Of a stretch of 64,000 nt of DNA, positions 24,218 to 33,477 are shown piece by piece. Every line of letters starts with the position of its first letter. Positions within the stretch are counted from its first letter, which is position 1. The notes beneath the pieces are model-generated. The model did not search any database. It was not told where the DNA came from and saw nothing but the letters and a program-made list of their open reading frames with translations. A program made the translations under genes and the position numbers. The stretch is from DATAVB01 sp036267955 (GTDB taxonomy: Bacteria > Actinomycetota > Actinomycetes > Mycobacteriales > QHCD01). The stretch is from assembly GCA_036267955.1 (NCBI GenBank), contig DATAVB010000134.1, forward strand, positions 138,218 to 202,217, written 5' to 3'.

Positions 24218-24934
24218 TCAGGTCGCGTCGTGGAAGACCAGACCGAGTGTGTGCCGGCGGCCGCTGCGCAGCACGCTCACGCCGTGCCGAACCGGCGCCG
24301 CCGACCAGCCGCGAGCCGACTCGACCGGACGGTCGCGGGTGGTGAAGATCAGCCCCTGCCCCTGGCCGAGCACGGTGGCAGTCCCCCGCGACTGAGCCCG
24401 GGGACGCTGCTCCACCATCAGGAATTCCCCACCCGTATGGTCCACGCCCGGCTGATCGAGCCCGATCACGACCTGCAGCGGAAACACCAGTTCCCCATAA
24501 AGATCACGGTGCAATGCATTCCAATCCCCGGCGCCATAACGCAGCAGAATCGGGGTCGGTCTCGTCTGCCCGGCCGAATGACACTGCTCCAGCCATTCCG
24601 CGAAACTGTCTGGCCACGGCGCGGGTTTCTTCAACCGCTCGGCCCAATCCCGGGCGATCGGCAGCAACCGCGGCCAGAACGCGGTCCGTAATTCGGCGAC
24701 GACCTCAGGAATAGGATGGTCGAAATACCGGTACTGCCCGGCGCCGAAACGGTACCGCGCCATGTCGATCGTGGACCGGAAACGCTCCGGTTCGTCGTAC
24801 ATGCTCGAGATGTCCCGGCACTCCGCGGCGGTCAGGATCGGGCTCGTCTGCACGCAGCCGAGATCGTTGACGCCGGATTCCAGCGCATTCCAGTCGAGCT
24901 CCGCCACCCTGCCGGCGATTTTCTTGCTGTTCAT
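24218..24934 (-). CDS. 2OG-Fe(II) oxygenase
   Basis: 238-aa dioxygenase with the double-stranded beta-helix signature: HRDLYGELVFPLQVVIGLD carries the HxD iron ligands, and RRHTLGLVFHDA at the C-terminus the distal His with nearby Arg for 2-oxoglutarate. GGEFLMVEQRPRAQ is characteristic of the COG3826 group. ATG 24934 overlaps the stop of the ECF sigma factor gene (ATGA), a recurrent actinomycete pairing, so oxygenase synthesis is tied to the sigma factor. Substrate unknown. Confidence 0.85.
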   Translation of the reverse strand: MNSKKIAGRVAELDWNALESGVNDLGCVQTSPILTAAECRDISSMYDEPERFRSTIDMARYRFGAGQYRYFDHPIPEVVAELRTAFWPRLLPIARDWAERLKKPAPWPDSFAEWLEQCHSAGQTRPTPILLRYGAGDWNALHRDLYGELVFPLQVVIGLDQPGVDHTGGEFLMVEQRPRAQSRGTATVLGQGQGLIFTTRDRPVESARGWSAAPVRHGVSVLRSGRRHTLGLVFHDAT

Positions 24935-25461
24935 GAATTCTCCGGTACGTAGAGCCTGCGCAGGGCCGCGATTCCGTCCGCGGCGCTGCGCCGCGCCGCC
25001 GCCTCACTGCTACCCAGCAACGCCCCGACTTCCGCGTACGGCAGGTCGGCCAGATAGTGGTACGCGACCGCGCCGCGTTGTTTGAACGGCAATACGCGCA
25101 GCGCGTCGGTCAACGCCGTGTCCGGCTCACTCGGTACGCCCGAGTTGGTCGGACGTTCCGGCACATCCTCGACGGGAATCGCATTCCGCGTCGCCGCCCG
25201 CACCCGGTCGATCGCCTTGCGGTGCGCGATGGTGACCAGCCAGGCGCGGATGTTGCTGTCCGGCCGCAGCTGCGGATAGGCCTTCAGCGCGGCCAGAAAC
25301 GTCTCCGACCAGGCGTCCTCGGCGTCATGCGGCCCGAGGACCGCCCGGCAGACCCGCAACACGACAGGTCCGTGCTCGGCGACGACGTCGTCGAACGGAG
25401 GCAGCGGCACCAGCCCAGTAGAGCAGACGGCGAATGCTGCTACTAGCGGAAATCGGACCAC
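24931..25461 (-). CDS. ECF-type RNA polymerase sigma factor
   Basis: 176-aa sigma-70 family protein. Region 2: HGPVVLRVCRAVLGPHDAEDAWSETFLAAL..LRPDSNIRAWLVTIAHRKAIDRVR in its parts; region 4: LRVLPFKQRGAVAYHYLADLPYAEVGALLG..AARRSAADG. No anti-sigma gene is adjacent. The first ~15 residues are not typical of the family, so a GTG start at about 25410 is an alternative. Translationally coupled to the 2OG oxygenase. Confidence 0.87.
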   Translation of the reverse strand: MVRFPLVAAFAVCSTGLVPLPPFDDVVAEHGPVVLRVCRAVLGPHDAEDAWSETFLAALKAYPQLRPDSNIRAWLVTIAHRKAIDRVRAATRNAIPVEDVPERPTNSGVPSEPDTALTDALRVLPFKQRGAVAYHYLADLPYAEVGALLGSSEAAARRSAADGIAALRRLYVPENS

Positions 25462-25476
25462 ACGGTTGTGTGGCGG

Positions 25477-25869
25477 TCAGAGCTGGATGAGCCCTGCATC
25501 CGTCGGGCTGAACCCGCAGCCGTCGAAGTAGTAGGGCCGCAGCTCCGCCTCGAAATCGACGTGCAGCCACTCGCAGCCGGCCGCGCGCGCCTGTTCCACC
25601 GCGACCGCGACGAGCCGCACACCGATGCCCTGCCGCCGCGCCCGCGCCGCGACGAGCGTGTCCAGGATGAACGCGTGCACACCGCCGTCCCAGGCCACGT
25701 TGACGAACCCGACCAGCGCGCCAGCGTCCCGAGCGACAACCCATCCCAGGCTGTGTCGGTCGACCTGACCCCGCCAGTCGTCGTCCAGCACCCGATGACC
25801 GAATCCCTCGGCGTGCAACACATTCAACGACCGATTGTCGAATTCGCCCCGCCATTCATAGGTGATCAC
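25477..25869 (-). CDS. GNAT N-acetyltransferase
   Basis: 130-aa single-domain acetyltransferase. AFILDTLVAARARRQGIGVRL contains the acetyl-CoA loop RRQGIG, followed by AGCEWLHVDFEAELRPYYFDGCGF, the usual beta5-alpha4 region. It lies 15 bp upstream of the sigma factor gene on the same strand. Substrate unknown. Confidence 0.85.
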   Translation of the reverse strand: MITYEWRGEFDNRSLNVLHAEGFGHRVLDDDWRGQVDRHSLGWVVARDAGALVGFVNVAWDGGVHAFILDTLVAARARRQGIGVRLVAVAVEQARAAGCEWLHVDFEAELRPYYFDGCGFSPTDAGLIQL

Positions 25870-25889
25870 CGCGCCACATTACCCACTCC

Positions 25890-26759
25890 TCAGCAGGTGG
25901 CGCCCTGGCTTTCCGCGCCGAACATCCGTACGTGTTCGCCCGCGCTGATGTGCCGGGCATCCGCGCGCACATAATGGAACTGGATTGCCCGCCGCCGGGT
26001 GTCGGTGCGGTTGGGCGGCGTGCCGTGATGCATCAATCCATCGAAGAACAGCGCACTGCCCGCCGGCAGCGGCACCACGGTGTCCCGATCCAGCTGCACC
26101 CAGGTGTCGCAGATCTGCAGATCTCGGCGCTGAAAATGCACGACCGGTCCCTCGCGGTGGCTGCCGGGCAGCACGTGCATCGCCCCGTTGGCCGCGGTGG
26201 CGTCGTCCAACGCGATCCAGACGCCCACGATCGGCTCGGCCACGTCGAGATCGAAGAAGGCATGATCCTGGTGCCACGGTTTTTCCCGGCCGCCGCCGGG
26301 CGGCTTGAGCAGGGCCATGTCCTGGAAGAGCACCGGCTCCGCGCCGAGCAGCGACCGGGCCGTCGCCAGGACGGCGGGATGGCGGGCCGCCGCGAGCAGC
26401 CGGTCGTCGAAGTCCACGAATGTCATCAGCTTGCGCAGACCGTCCAGCAACCGCTCACCGCGGAATTCCTCCGGCCGGTCCCTGGCCCATTTCTCGTACT
26501 CCACGATCACCTGGTCCGGCATGGTGGCCACCACGGCAAGGCCATCGAGCGTGGAGCGGATCGTCCCGGAATCGTAGACATCCCGTACGGCGAGGAATCC
26601 CAGCTCGCGGTAGGCCTCGACCTCGGCCGCACCGACCGAGTCGGCCGATTCGACAAGTGGCGCGACCTGGTCAAACTGATACAGCCCGGCCAGCGGGTCG
26701 GACCCGTCGGTTCCGGGTGCGGTGGTGAACTCCGCGGGGAGCGCCGTCATTTCGCTCAT
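25890..26759 (-). CDS. Phytanoyl-CoA dioxygenase (PhyH) family protein
   Basis: 289-aa Fe(II)/2-oxoglutarate dioxygenase: VGAAEVEAYRELGFLAVRDVY at the start of the fold, KPWHQDHAFFDLDVAEPI with the HxD iron ligands, NGAMHVLPGSHREGPV, and HHGTPPNRTDTRRRAIQFHYV with the distal His and 2OG-binding Arg. Start set at ATG 26759 (AAGG upstream); an earlier ATG at 26780 is possible. PhyH-family genes often lie beside AraC regulators in sugar-utilisation loci, as here (95 bp after an AraC gene). Confidence 0.87.
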   Translation of the reverse strand: MSEMTALPAEFTTAPGTDGSDPLAGLYQFDQVAPLVESADSVGAAEVEAYRELGFLAVRDVYDSGTIRSTLDGLAVVATMPDQVIVEYEKWARDRPEEFRGERLLDGLRKLMTFVDFDDRLLAAARHPAVLATARSLLGAEPVLFQDMALLKPPGGGREKPWHQDHAFFDLDVAEPIVGVWIALDDATAANGAMHVLPGSHREGPVVHFQRRDLQICDTWVQLDRDTVVPLPAGSALFFDGLMHHGTPPNRTDTRRRAIQFHYVRADARHISAGEHVRMFGAESQGATC

Positions 26760-26853
26760 GTGGTCGCCTTCCCTTGCCACAAAGGATTCTCCGCACCGAG
26801 CCTAGAGAAACACCGCATCCTGCGACAGGGCGTGAAACGCACAATCCGCGCAC

Positions 26854-27735
26854 TCACGCGGTGGACCGCCACACCGACGGCGAACGACCGTGTCGATCGG
26901 CGAACTGCCGGGCGAACAGCCGGTAGTCCGAGTACCCGAGCAGCTGGGCCACCTGCGACACCGAGAATGAGGTGTCGACCAGCAGGCCGCGGGCCCGGTC
27001 CATCCGGGCCTGCACGCAGTACGTACGGAAACTCGTCCCGGTCTCCTGCCGGAACAGCCGGGAGAAGTGGGCGGCCGACAGATGGACGGACTCGGCCAGG
27101 TCCTGCAGGGACGGCCGGCTCGACGGCTGGCTGCGCAACCGTTCCACGGCGACCCTGATCCGCGGATCAATGGGCAACGGCAGGCAGCCGGTCTGCTGGG
27201 CCGCCTGAGCGTGCACCTCGAGCAGTACGGCCTGCAGCAGCGCGGCTGCCTGCAACGCCGCGGCCGGATCCGGCCGCTCCAGGCGCCGCACCAGGGCCTG
27301 CAGCGGGTCGTGCACCAGATGCGGATCGCGCAACTCGACCAGCGGTGGCGGCAACACGGAATCGCCGGCTGCGCTGTGGTTATCGGCTGCGCTGTGGTTA
27401 TCGGCTGCGCTGTGGATATCGGCTGCGCTGTGGTTGTAGTGCGCGAAGCCGACGGTCAGCCGGTCCAGCGGATGCTGCACGGCGGCGACCCGGTCCCCGG
27501 GGCGCAGCATCAGCGTCACCCCGCGGCGCAGTCGATGCCGGTTTCCGTTGATACTCGCCTCGCCCCGCCCGCCGGCCACCGACCAGATGTCGTACTCGTC
27601 GAGTCGCCGCTCCCACGACCAACCCGCCTCGCAATGCACCCAGCCGACAAGACCGCCGATGACGACTGGATGACGACGCAGGAAGGCGCCGATGCCGTCC
27701 CAGACCGTCGGCTCGGCGTAGTCAGCCGTCCGCAT
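26854..27735 (-). CDS. AraC-family regulator with repeat-expanded linker
   Basis: 293-aa regulator: N-terminal cupin-like sensing domain (EYDIWSVAGGRGEASINGNRH, GVTLMLRPGDRVAA) and C-terminal two-HTH AraC domain (LQDLAESVHLSAAHFSRLFR, QETGTSFRTYCVQARMDRAR, VSQVAQLLGYSDYRLFARQF). Residues ~100-124 are four tandem copies of a six-residue HSAADN-type unit coded by an 18-bp DNA repeat. It overlaps the lyase gene by 14 bp and is probably expressed with it, regulating the polysaccharide locus. Confidence 0.88.
   Translation of the reverse strand: MRTADYAEPTVWDGIGAFLRRHPVVIGGLVGWVHCEAGWSWERRLDEYDIWSVAGGRGEASINGNRHRLRRGVTLMLRPGDRVAAVQHPLDRLTVGFAHYNHSAADIHSAADNHSAADNHSAAGDSVLPPPLVELRDPHLVHDPLQALVRRLERPDPAAALQAAALLQAVLLEVHAQAAQQTGCLPLPIDPRIRVAVERLRSQPSSRPSLQDLAESVHLSAAHFSRLFRQETGTSFRTYCVQARMDRARGLLVDTSFSVSQVAQLLGYSDYRLFARQFADRHGRSPSVWRSTA
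27368..27439. repeat. 18-bp coding minisatellite, four copies
   Basis: Units at 27368-27385, 27386-27403, 27404-27421 and 27422-27439, consensus GCTGCGCTGTGGTTATCG, with single changes in copies 3 and 4. In the minus-strand AraC gene they code in-frame repeats of H-S-A-A-D-N between the sensor and DNA-binding parts. Confidence 0.95.
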
Positions 27736-29893
27736 CGGGTCGGCCCGGTCGTTGCTCCGATAGGTGGGGTGCCACGTGAGGCGGTACGGCCAGGCTGCAG
27801 CGGTAGAGCATCGCGCCGTCCCGAGTCGGCACCGCCGCTACCTCACCCATAGGCACCGGGCCAACGGTATCGCCGAGCTGCCAGCCGTCCACGCCGGAGT
27901 CGTGCACCACGGTCACTTCCGCACCGTCCAAGCTGGCCCGGCCCCACCGCACCGACCGGATGGCGCCGCCGCCGGCCCGGACCGGCTCGATCACCGTCGC
28001 GTAACAGACCCGCCCCCGGGACCTGCGCAGCAGGGTGGACTGCCGTTCCGCCGGCGGATTGGACGGGCTGGTCGCGATGAGCGTCCGGCCGTCATCCGGG
28101 TCCCGCCCCCACATCCGGGTGCCGGCGCCGTCCACCTTCCAGGCCGCCTGCCAGGTCGGACCCGGCAGGTCAGCGACGTCGTCGAGGAAGCCGTACGCCT
28201 CCGCCGGCGCGGCCCACTCGGCCGTCCGCAGCGTCGCTGGCTCGACCAACACACCGCGGTGGTGCCACATCAGGTCGACCGGCACGTCCTGCGCAGCGTC
28301 GACCAGCACGACGTCCAGGAAATAGCTGTCCGGGCCGGGTTTCCAGAGCACGATCCGGCGCAGCGTGGCCCCGGCGTAGGCCGGAACGTGCCGGCGGCGC
28401 GGCTCCCGCAGCCAGGATCCCGGCCGTCCCTGCTCGCCCGCATCGATCGGCCAGCCCACCTCGACGTCGACCAGTCCGACCGGGCTCGTCGCCGGATCGA
28501 CATAACGCAGCAGGCGCCCCTCGGCCTCGGGCTGCGACTCCTCGCCGAGCAGCACCGTGTTGTGCGACAGCGTCTGCCGGAACCACGGCCCCTGCAGTGG
28601 CGAGTTGTACGCCGGCGAGCCCGCGTCCGGCGCGGTCCGCACGCCAAAGGCCGACAGATCCAGCTGCAGCTTGTCCGGGTGCCCGTGGCCGCCGCCGTGC
28701 GGGCCGTACTTGACCAGCAGGAACCGGTCGGCGTCCGACAGCACCGCGTACCCGCTGGCCGGATGCACCGTACGCAGCACCCGCGGCGGCCCGGGCTCGA
28801 CCCGGTCCAGGTCCGGCCCCATCGTCAGCGCCGCCTCGGTGTTCCGGGCGACGCCACGGCCGTACAGGTCGCGCAGCAGATCGGCGTCGGCCGCGTCCTG
28901 CCACAGCCCCCAGGCCTGCTCGTAGAGGCCGGCGTAGGCGGCCAGGCCGAGCGGCAACGCGATGCTGACCCAGCCGTCGTTGAACGCCGGCAGGCTGAGG
29001 TCCGGCCGGAGCATGGTCAGCGGGGCAGCGAACATGGTGTGGAAACCAAGCCGGTCCAGCAGCGCCGGATCGCTGCGCCGCAGGGCCAGGGCCGCGTGCA
29101 GCACACTTGCCGCCATGTAGAAGTGGTAGCTCGGCGACCCCTCGGCCCACCAGCCGTCGTCCAGAATTCCCTCCCGGAGCTGGGCCGGCAGCGCGTTTTC
29201 TCCCGTGGTCGCGATCGCCCGGAATTCCGCGTCGTCGAGGACGACGCCGATGGTGGCCAGGGACGACAGGTGCCAACACTCGATGTTGTGAATCTTGTTC
29301 AGCAGCTGGCGGTGGACCTGCCGGCCGATCTGGCGTAGCAGGTCCTCGATCGGTCGCCGGTCGGCGTCCTGGAGGGAATCCCGGACATCGTCGTAGGCCC
29401 GCGCGATCCCGATCCCCCAGACTGCCTCCTCCAGCGACTGCCCGGTGACCCGGCCCTTGCCGACGTGGATGCCGTTCTGCGGCAGGTCCGGATAGATCCG
29501 CGTGTACTCCCGCAGGATCCGGACGACGTGGTCGCGATAGCGCCGCTCGCCGGTCGCCTGCCAGACCACCGCCCCGGCCGAGACGCCGTCCAGGATCCGG
29601 CCATTGAGAATGCACCGCCAACCGGCGTCGTACGCCGCCCCAATATGGTCGGCGCCGTCCACCGGGCAGCGGTGCCGGTCCGGCCGTTCGGGATCGAACT
29701 CCAGCACCTCCACATGTTCGGGGCAGTAGTAGCCGTGTCCCCAGCCCGCACCCTCCCGTGCCGGGCGCAGGCCGGCGTCGATGGCGCTGTCGGCTCGCTG
29801 CAGCAGCACTTTCCACGCGTCGGCAAATGCCACCTCCTCCCGGCGTCTTCGCAGCCGGTCCAGCTCCTCGGCGGTACGCAGCCGCGGGCTCAT
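27722..29893 (-). CDS. Heparinase II/III-family polysaccharide lyase
   Basis: 723-aa protein with an N-terminal alpha/alpha toroid (residues ~40-380, including CPEHVEVLEFDPERPDRH, SLEEAVWGIGIARAYDD, NIECWHLSSLATIG, EGSPSYHFYMAASVL) and a C-terminal beta-sandwich Hepar_II_III domain with GGGHGHPDKLQLDLSAFG, LSHNTVLLGEESQP. Such enzymes cleave uronate-containing glycans (heparin, alginate oligomers) by beta-elimination. NIECWH and Tyr in SPSYHFY are at the usual catalytic places. No signal peptide: probably acts on imported oligomers. ATG overlaps the solute-binding gene stop. Substrate not determined. Confidence 0.88.
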   Translation of the reverse strand: MSPRLRTAEELDRLRRRREEVAFADAWKVLLQRADSAIDAGLRPAREGAGWGHGYYCPEHVEVLEFDPERPDRHRCPVDGADHIGAAYDAGWRCILNGRILDGVSAGAVVWQATGERRYRDHVVRILREYTRIYPDLPQNGIHVGKGRVTGQSLEEAVWGIGIARAYDDVRDSLQDADRRPIEDLLRQIGRQVHRQLLNKIHNIECWHLSSLATIGVVLDDAEFRAIATTGENALPAQLREGILDDGWWAEGSPSYHFYMAASVLHAALALRRSDPALLDRLGFHTMFAAPLTMLRPDLSLPAFNDGWVSIALPLGLAAYAGLYEQAWGLWQDAADADLLRDLYGRGVARNTEAALTMGPDLDRVEPGPPRVLRTVHPASGYAVLSDADRFLLVKYGPHGGGHGHPDKLQLDLSAFGVRTAPDAGSPAYNSPLQGPWFRQTLSHNTVLLGEESQPEAEGRLLRYVDPATSPVGLVDVEVGWPIDAGEQGRPGSWLREPRRRHVPAYAGATLRRIVLWKPGPDSYFLDVVLVDAAQDVPVDLMWHHRGVLVEPATLRTAEWAAPAEAYGFLDDVADLPGPTWQAAWKVDGAGTRMWGRDPDDGRTLIATSPSNPPAERQSTLLRRSRGRVCYATVIEPVRAGGGAIRSVRWGRASLDGAEVTVVHDSGVDGWQLGDTVGPVPMGEVAAVPTRDGAMLYRCSLAVPPHVAPHLSEQRPGRPDADG

Positions 29894-31593
29894 TTGTGCC
29901 CGGTCTTGGTCTCGGCGGTCTTTTCCGCGGTAATGGCCTCTTCAAGCTCCTTGCGGATCTGGTCGCCGCCGCCGGACTTCCACCGCTGCCGCAGTTCGGA
30001 CAGTGCGCTGACCGGCTTACGTCCGGTGATAATGGCCTGGGTGTAGTCCTGAATCGTCTGGGCCAGCGCGTCTCCCTTGGAGAACGACGTCGGCGAGTCC
30101 AGGCTGGCGGTCGGATCCGCCACGAACGCCTTGGACATCTGCTCGGCGTACCCCTGGCAGATCATCGCGTCGTTCTTCGTGTTGGGGAAGAAGAAGCCGG
30201 AATTGAACGAGGCCAGGAAGCTCAGGAAGTTCTCCGACTGGATCTTGGTGTCGGTGGAGCTGACCGGAACGCCGTTCTTGAATTCGTAGTTGTGTCCCTC
30301 CACCCCGTAATGCGTCAGGTAGTACTCCTTGCTGCCGAGCGGCGCGGCCAGAAAGTCGATGATGCGCAGGAGTTCCGCGACCCGGCCCTTGTCCTTGACC
30401 GAGGTGGGAATGCTCAGCATTCCGTAGAAGCCGAGGTCGGGTCCGATCATCCCGAGGCCGCCATTCCAGCCGGGTGGGATGAGCACGTCCGCCTTGGCAT
30501 TGGGCTGCTGCTGCAGCAACTGGGCGAACAGGCCGGTGGTGCCGAAATAACCGTCGATATTGGTATTGGTGATGCCGACCCGGCCGCTGAAGAAATAGCC
30601 CTGATACTGCGCCGGGTTCGGCGTCAGGGTGATGACGTCGGGATGTACGAGACCCGCTTTCCAGAGCTTGTTGGCGAAGACCAGCGCCTTCTCGTACTCG
30701 TCGGTCTCCAGGTCCTTGGTGAGGCTGCCGTCCTTGTTGAGCTTCCAGTTGTTCGGCGCTTTGTAGGTCTGCAGGCCGCAGAAGCTGAACGTCTGGTCGA
30801 TGGTGGCCAGCGGGTACGAATTCTTTCCGCCGCCGGCCTTTATCGCCTTCAGCCAGGCGAACAGCTCGTCCAGATTCTTCGGCTTGTCAGGCATCCCGCC
30901 CTTTGCCGCCCAGTCCTGCCGGAACCCGATGGTGCCGCCGATCTCCTGATTCCGGAAGTTGGGGACGCCGTAGATGGCACCGTCGATCCGCGAGTTCTTC
31001 CAGGCGTAATCGGGCACCCGCGCCAGGTTCGGATACTGCTTGACCTTGTCGCCGCCGATGAGCTCGCGCAGATCCCAGAAAACGCCCTGCGGCAGGAACT
31101 TCCGGGCCGCCCGCCCCCGGTAGCTCGGCTCATTCGTGGTCAGATCGGGGATCTGGCCGCTGGCGATCGTGGTCACGAGCTTCTCGCCGAAGTTCTCGCT
31201 CGGCACGATCGTCGGCTCCAGGTCCACGCCCAGCGCCTTGTTGATCGCCTGGTGCCAGACGTTGTCCTTCAGCGGCATCGGCGGTGGCCCGTAGGTGATG
31301 GTGAACGCGGTGACCTTGCCGCCGCTGCCCGGCTTCTTCGGCACCGAGACGTAGCCGGGCACCGGCAATTTCTCGTACGCCGCCGCGACACCCGGCAGCG
31401 GGCTGAGGTGGGTGCCGGGCAGCTTCTTGGCCGGCAACGAGTCGGGCAGCGGCAGCTTGCTGTCGGCCGAGCTCGAGCCGGCGGGGCCCGAACTGCAGGC
31501 GCCGAGCAGCGCGCTGCCGGCGACACCCGCACCGATGCCCAGCACATGCCGGCGGCTGAGCGGGATACCCGAAGATGAGTGCTCACTGGACAT
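29890..31593 (-). CDS. Extracellular solute-binding lipoprotein (LplA-like, family 1)
   Basis: 567-aa lipoprotein: twin-arginine SRRHVLGIGAGVAGSALL followed by lipobox LLGACS (Cys at residue ~33), then a sugar-binding protein with characteristic LplA/YtcQ segments (ITYGPPPMPLKDNVWHQAI, FLPQGVFWDLRELIGGD, MLSIPTSVKDKGRVAELLRI). It works with the two permeases upstream; the ATPase is not in the cluster, as usual for this LplABC type, where a shared MsmK-like ATPase serves several systems. Likely ligand an oligosaccharide that the adjacent lyase cleaves. Confidence 0.9.
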   Translation of the reverse strand: MSSEHSSSGIPLSRRHVLGIGAGVAGSALLGACSSGPAGSSSADSKLPLPDSLPAKKLPGTHLSPLPGVAAAYEKLPVPGYVSVPKKPGSGGKVTAFTITYGPPPMPLKDNVWHQAINKALGVDLEPTIVPSENFGEKLVTTIASGQIPDLTTNEPSYRGRAARKFLPQGVFWDLRELIGGDKVKQYPNLARVPDYAWKNSRIDGAIYGVPNFRNQEIGGTIGFRQDWAAKGGMPDKPKNLDELFAWLKAIKAGGGKNSYPLATIDQTFSFCGLQTYKAPNNWKLNKDGSLTKDLETDEYEKALVFANKLWKAGLVHPDVITLTPNPAQYQGYFFSGRVGITNTNIDGYFGTTGLFAQLLQQQPNAKADVLIPPGWNGGLGMIGPDLGFYGMLSIPTSVKDKGRVAELLRIIDFLAAPLGSKEYYLTHYGVEGHNYEFKNGVPVSSTDTKIQSENFLSFLASFNSGFFFPNTKNDAMICQGYAEQMSKAFVADPTASLDSPTSFSKGDALAQTIQDYTQAIITGRKPVSALSELRQRWKSGGGDQIRKELEEAITAEKTAETKTGHK

Positions 31594-31621
31594 GGCGTCT
31601 CCCTGATGTCTCGGGGTTTGG

Positions 31622-32509
31622 TCAACCCTTGATGGCGCCGGTCAGGACGCCCTTGGTGAAGAACCGCTGCAGGAACGGATAGACCAGCAGGATGGGCACC
31701 GTCGCGAGCACGAGCACCGTCATCTGGATGGTCTCCGGGGTCAGATGGACCTGGCTCTGCTCGACCACCCCGCCGGGCAACGGCTCGCCCTGCAGCACGT
31801 ACTGCCGCAGAATCAACTGGACCGGCCACATATTCGGGTTGTTGAGATAGAGCAGTGCCTCAAAGAATGAATTCCAGTAGCCGACCCCGTAGAAGAGGGC
31901 GATGACCGCGAGCACCGCCTTCGACAGCGGGATCACCAGCCGCCAGAGGATCTGCAACTCCCCGGCGCCGTCGATTCGGGCCGCGTCGATGAGTTCTTCC
32001 GGGATGCCCATGAAGAAGTTGCGGATCACGACCATGTTGAACGCGCTGATCGCGCCCGGGACGATCAACGCGAAATAGTTGTTGAGCAGGCCGACGCCGC
32101 GCACCAGCAGGTAGCTGGGAATGATGCCGGCGGAGAACAGCATCGTAAAAAGGACGAGCAGCAGGATCGCCCGGGACCCCGGCACCCGGCTGGTGCGGGA
32201 CAGGCCGTAGGCCAGGGTGACGGTGAGGAACATGCTCACGAACGTGCCGACCGTGGTGATGCCGACACTGACGATCAGTGCCCGCGGCACGGTCTGGCCG
32301 GAGAGCACCAGCCGGTACGCGGCGAGTGTCGCCTCTTTCGGCCAGACCAGCAGGTCTCCCGGCGTGTAGGCCGTCGGGTTGGAGAAACTCACGGCGAGCA
32401 CGTAGACGAACGGGTAGATCATCACCACCGCGGTGAAGGCGAGGACCAGGAATTTCAGCAGCCGGACGAAGACGGTGGGCTGCTCCTGCCAGACCGGACG
32501 ATCCGTCAT
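31622..32509 (-). CDS. Carbohydrate ABC permease (LplC-like)
   Basis: 295-aa permease with six predicted transmembrane helices and the EAA-type cytoplasmic loop at EELIDAARIDGAGELQILWR. Start FLVLAFTAVVMIYPFVYVLAVS is typical of the LplC/YtcP group. Its ATG shares one base with the stop of the other permease (TGATG), so the two are coupled. Part of the importer encoded at 29890-33477. Confidence 0.9.
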   Translation of the reverse strand: MTDRPVWQEQPTVFVRLLKFLVLAFTAVVMIYPFVYVLAVSFSNPTAYTPGDLLVWPKEATLAAYRLVLSGQTVPRALIVSVGITTVGTFVSMFLTVTLAYGLSRTSRVPGSRAILLLVLFTMLFSAGIIPSYLLVRGVGLLNNYFALIVPGAISAFNMVVIRNFFMGIPEELIDAARIDGAGELQILWRLVIPLSKAVLAVIALFYGVGYWNSFFEALLYLNNPNMWPVQLILRQYVLQGEPLPGGVVEQSQVHLTPETIQMTVLVLATVPILLVYPFLQRFFTKGVLTGAIKG

Positions 32510-33477
32510 CAGAAGATCCCCTCCCCGCCCATGCGTTTGGCGAATTTGTTGGCCCCGAGTACGAGAATCGTGCCGATCAGGCCCTTGATCAGGCCGGCCG
32601 CGGTGGCCAGCCCCCAGTCACCGCCGTCAATGCCGCGGTAATAGACGAAGGTGTCCAGGGTCTGGGCGGCGTCGGCGCCGTAGATCGGTTGCTGCAACAG
32701 GATCTGTTCGAACCCCACGGACAGCACGCTGCCCAGCCGCAGAATGAGCAGCAGAATGATGATCGGGGTGATGCCGGGAATCGTGACATGCCGGATACGC
32801 CGCCACGGACCGGCCCGGTCAATCGCCGCCGACTCGTACAACTCCTGCGGAATGTTGATTATCGCGGCGAGGAAGATGATCGTCCCCCAGCCGACCTCTT
32901 TCCAGATCACCTGCGACGTCACCAGCGTCGAGAACATCGACGGGTTGCCCACGATGTCGGCGTGCGGCAGGCCCAGGCTGTGCAGCACATGATTGACGAC
33001 GCCCAGCGGCCCGAGCATTTCGTTCCAGATAGAAATGGCGATGACCCAGCCGATGAAATGCGGCAGGTAGACGACCATCTGAATGCCGCGCCGGACCCGC
33101 GAGCTCACGATGCTGTTGAGCAGCAGGGCCAGCGCCAACGGAGCGGGAAAGGCGAATACGAGCTGCAGGGTGCTGAGCACCAGGGTATTTCGGAGCGCGT
33201 GGATCAATTCGGGGTCGGTGAAGATGTGCTCGAAATTGGCCCAGCCCACCCTCGGGCTGCGGCGGAAGCCGAGAAACGGCGAATAGTCCTGCCAGGCCGC
33301 CACATTGCCCAGCAGTGGCACGTAGCGAAAGACCACGAAGTACAGGAATCCCGGCAGGATCAACACGTACATCCAGCGTTCCCGCCACATGCGTTCCCGC
33401 AGGGTGGGTCCGCGTCGCCTCGGCCCGTCTGCAGGCAGGTCGATTTCACGTACCGCGGTGATTGGTGATCCGGTCAC
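32509..33477 (-). CDS. Carbohydrate ABC permease (LplB-like)
   Basis: 322-aa permease, six helices, EAA loop at ELYESAAIDRAGPWRRIRH. WMYVLILPGFLYFVVFRYVPLLG and DYSPFLGFRRSPRVGWANF are hallmarks of LplB/YteP. GTG 33477 with GAGGGG nine bases upstream is the best start; the frame runs a further 91 codons upstream without similarity. First gene of the minus-strand operon permease-permease-SBP-lyase-AraC. Confidence 0.88.
   Translation of the reverse strand: MTGSPITAVREIDLPADGPRRRGPTLRERMWRERWMYVLILPGFLYFVVFRYVPLLGNVAAWQDYSPFLGFRRSPRVGWANFEHIFTDPELIHALRNTLVLSTLQLVFAFPAPLALALLLNSIVSSRVRRGIQMVVYLPHFIGWVIAISIWNEMLGPLGVVNHVLHSLGLPHADIVGNPSMFSTLVTSQVIWKEVGWGTIIFLAAIINIPQELYESAAIDRAGPWRRIRHVTIPGITPIIILLLILRLGSVLSVGFEQILLQQPIYGADAAQTLDTFVYYRGIDGGDWGLATAAGLIKGLIGTILVLGANKFAKRMGGEGIF

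Noticed and set aside
27368..27439. CRISPR-like array
   Set aside because: Repeats are directly tandem with no spacers and lie in frame inside a gene.
28170..29945. Long open frame on the same strand as the lyase
   Set aside because: Ala/Gly/Arg-rich out-of-frame shadow of the Hepar_II_III gene, as often seen in GC-rich DNA.
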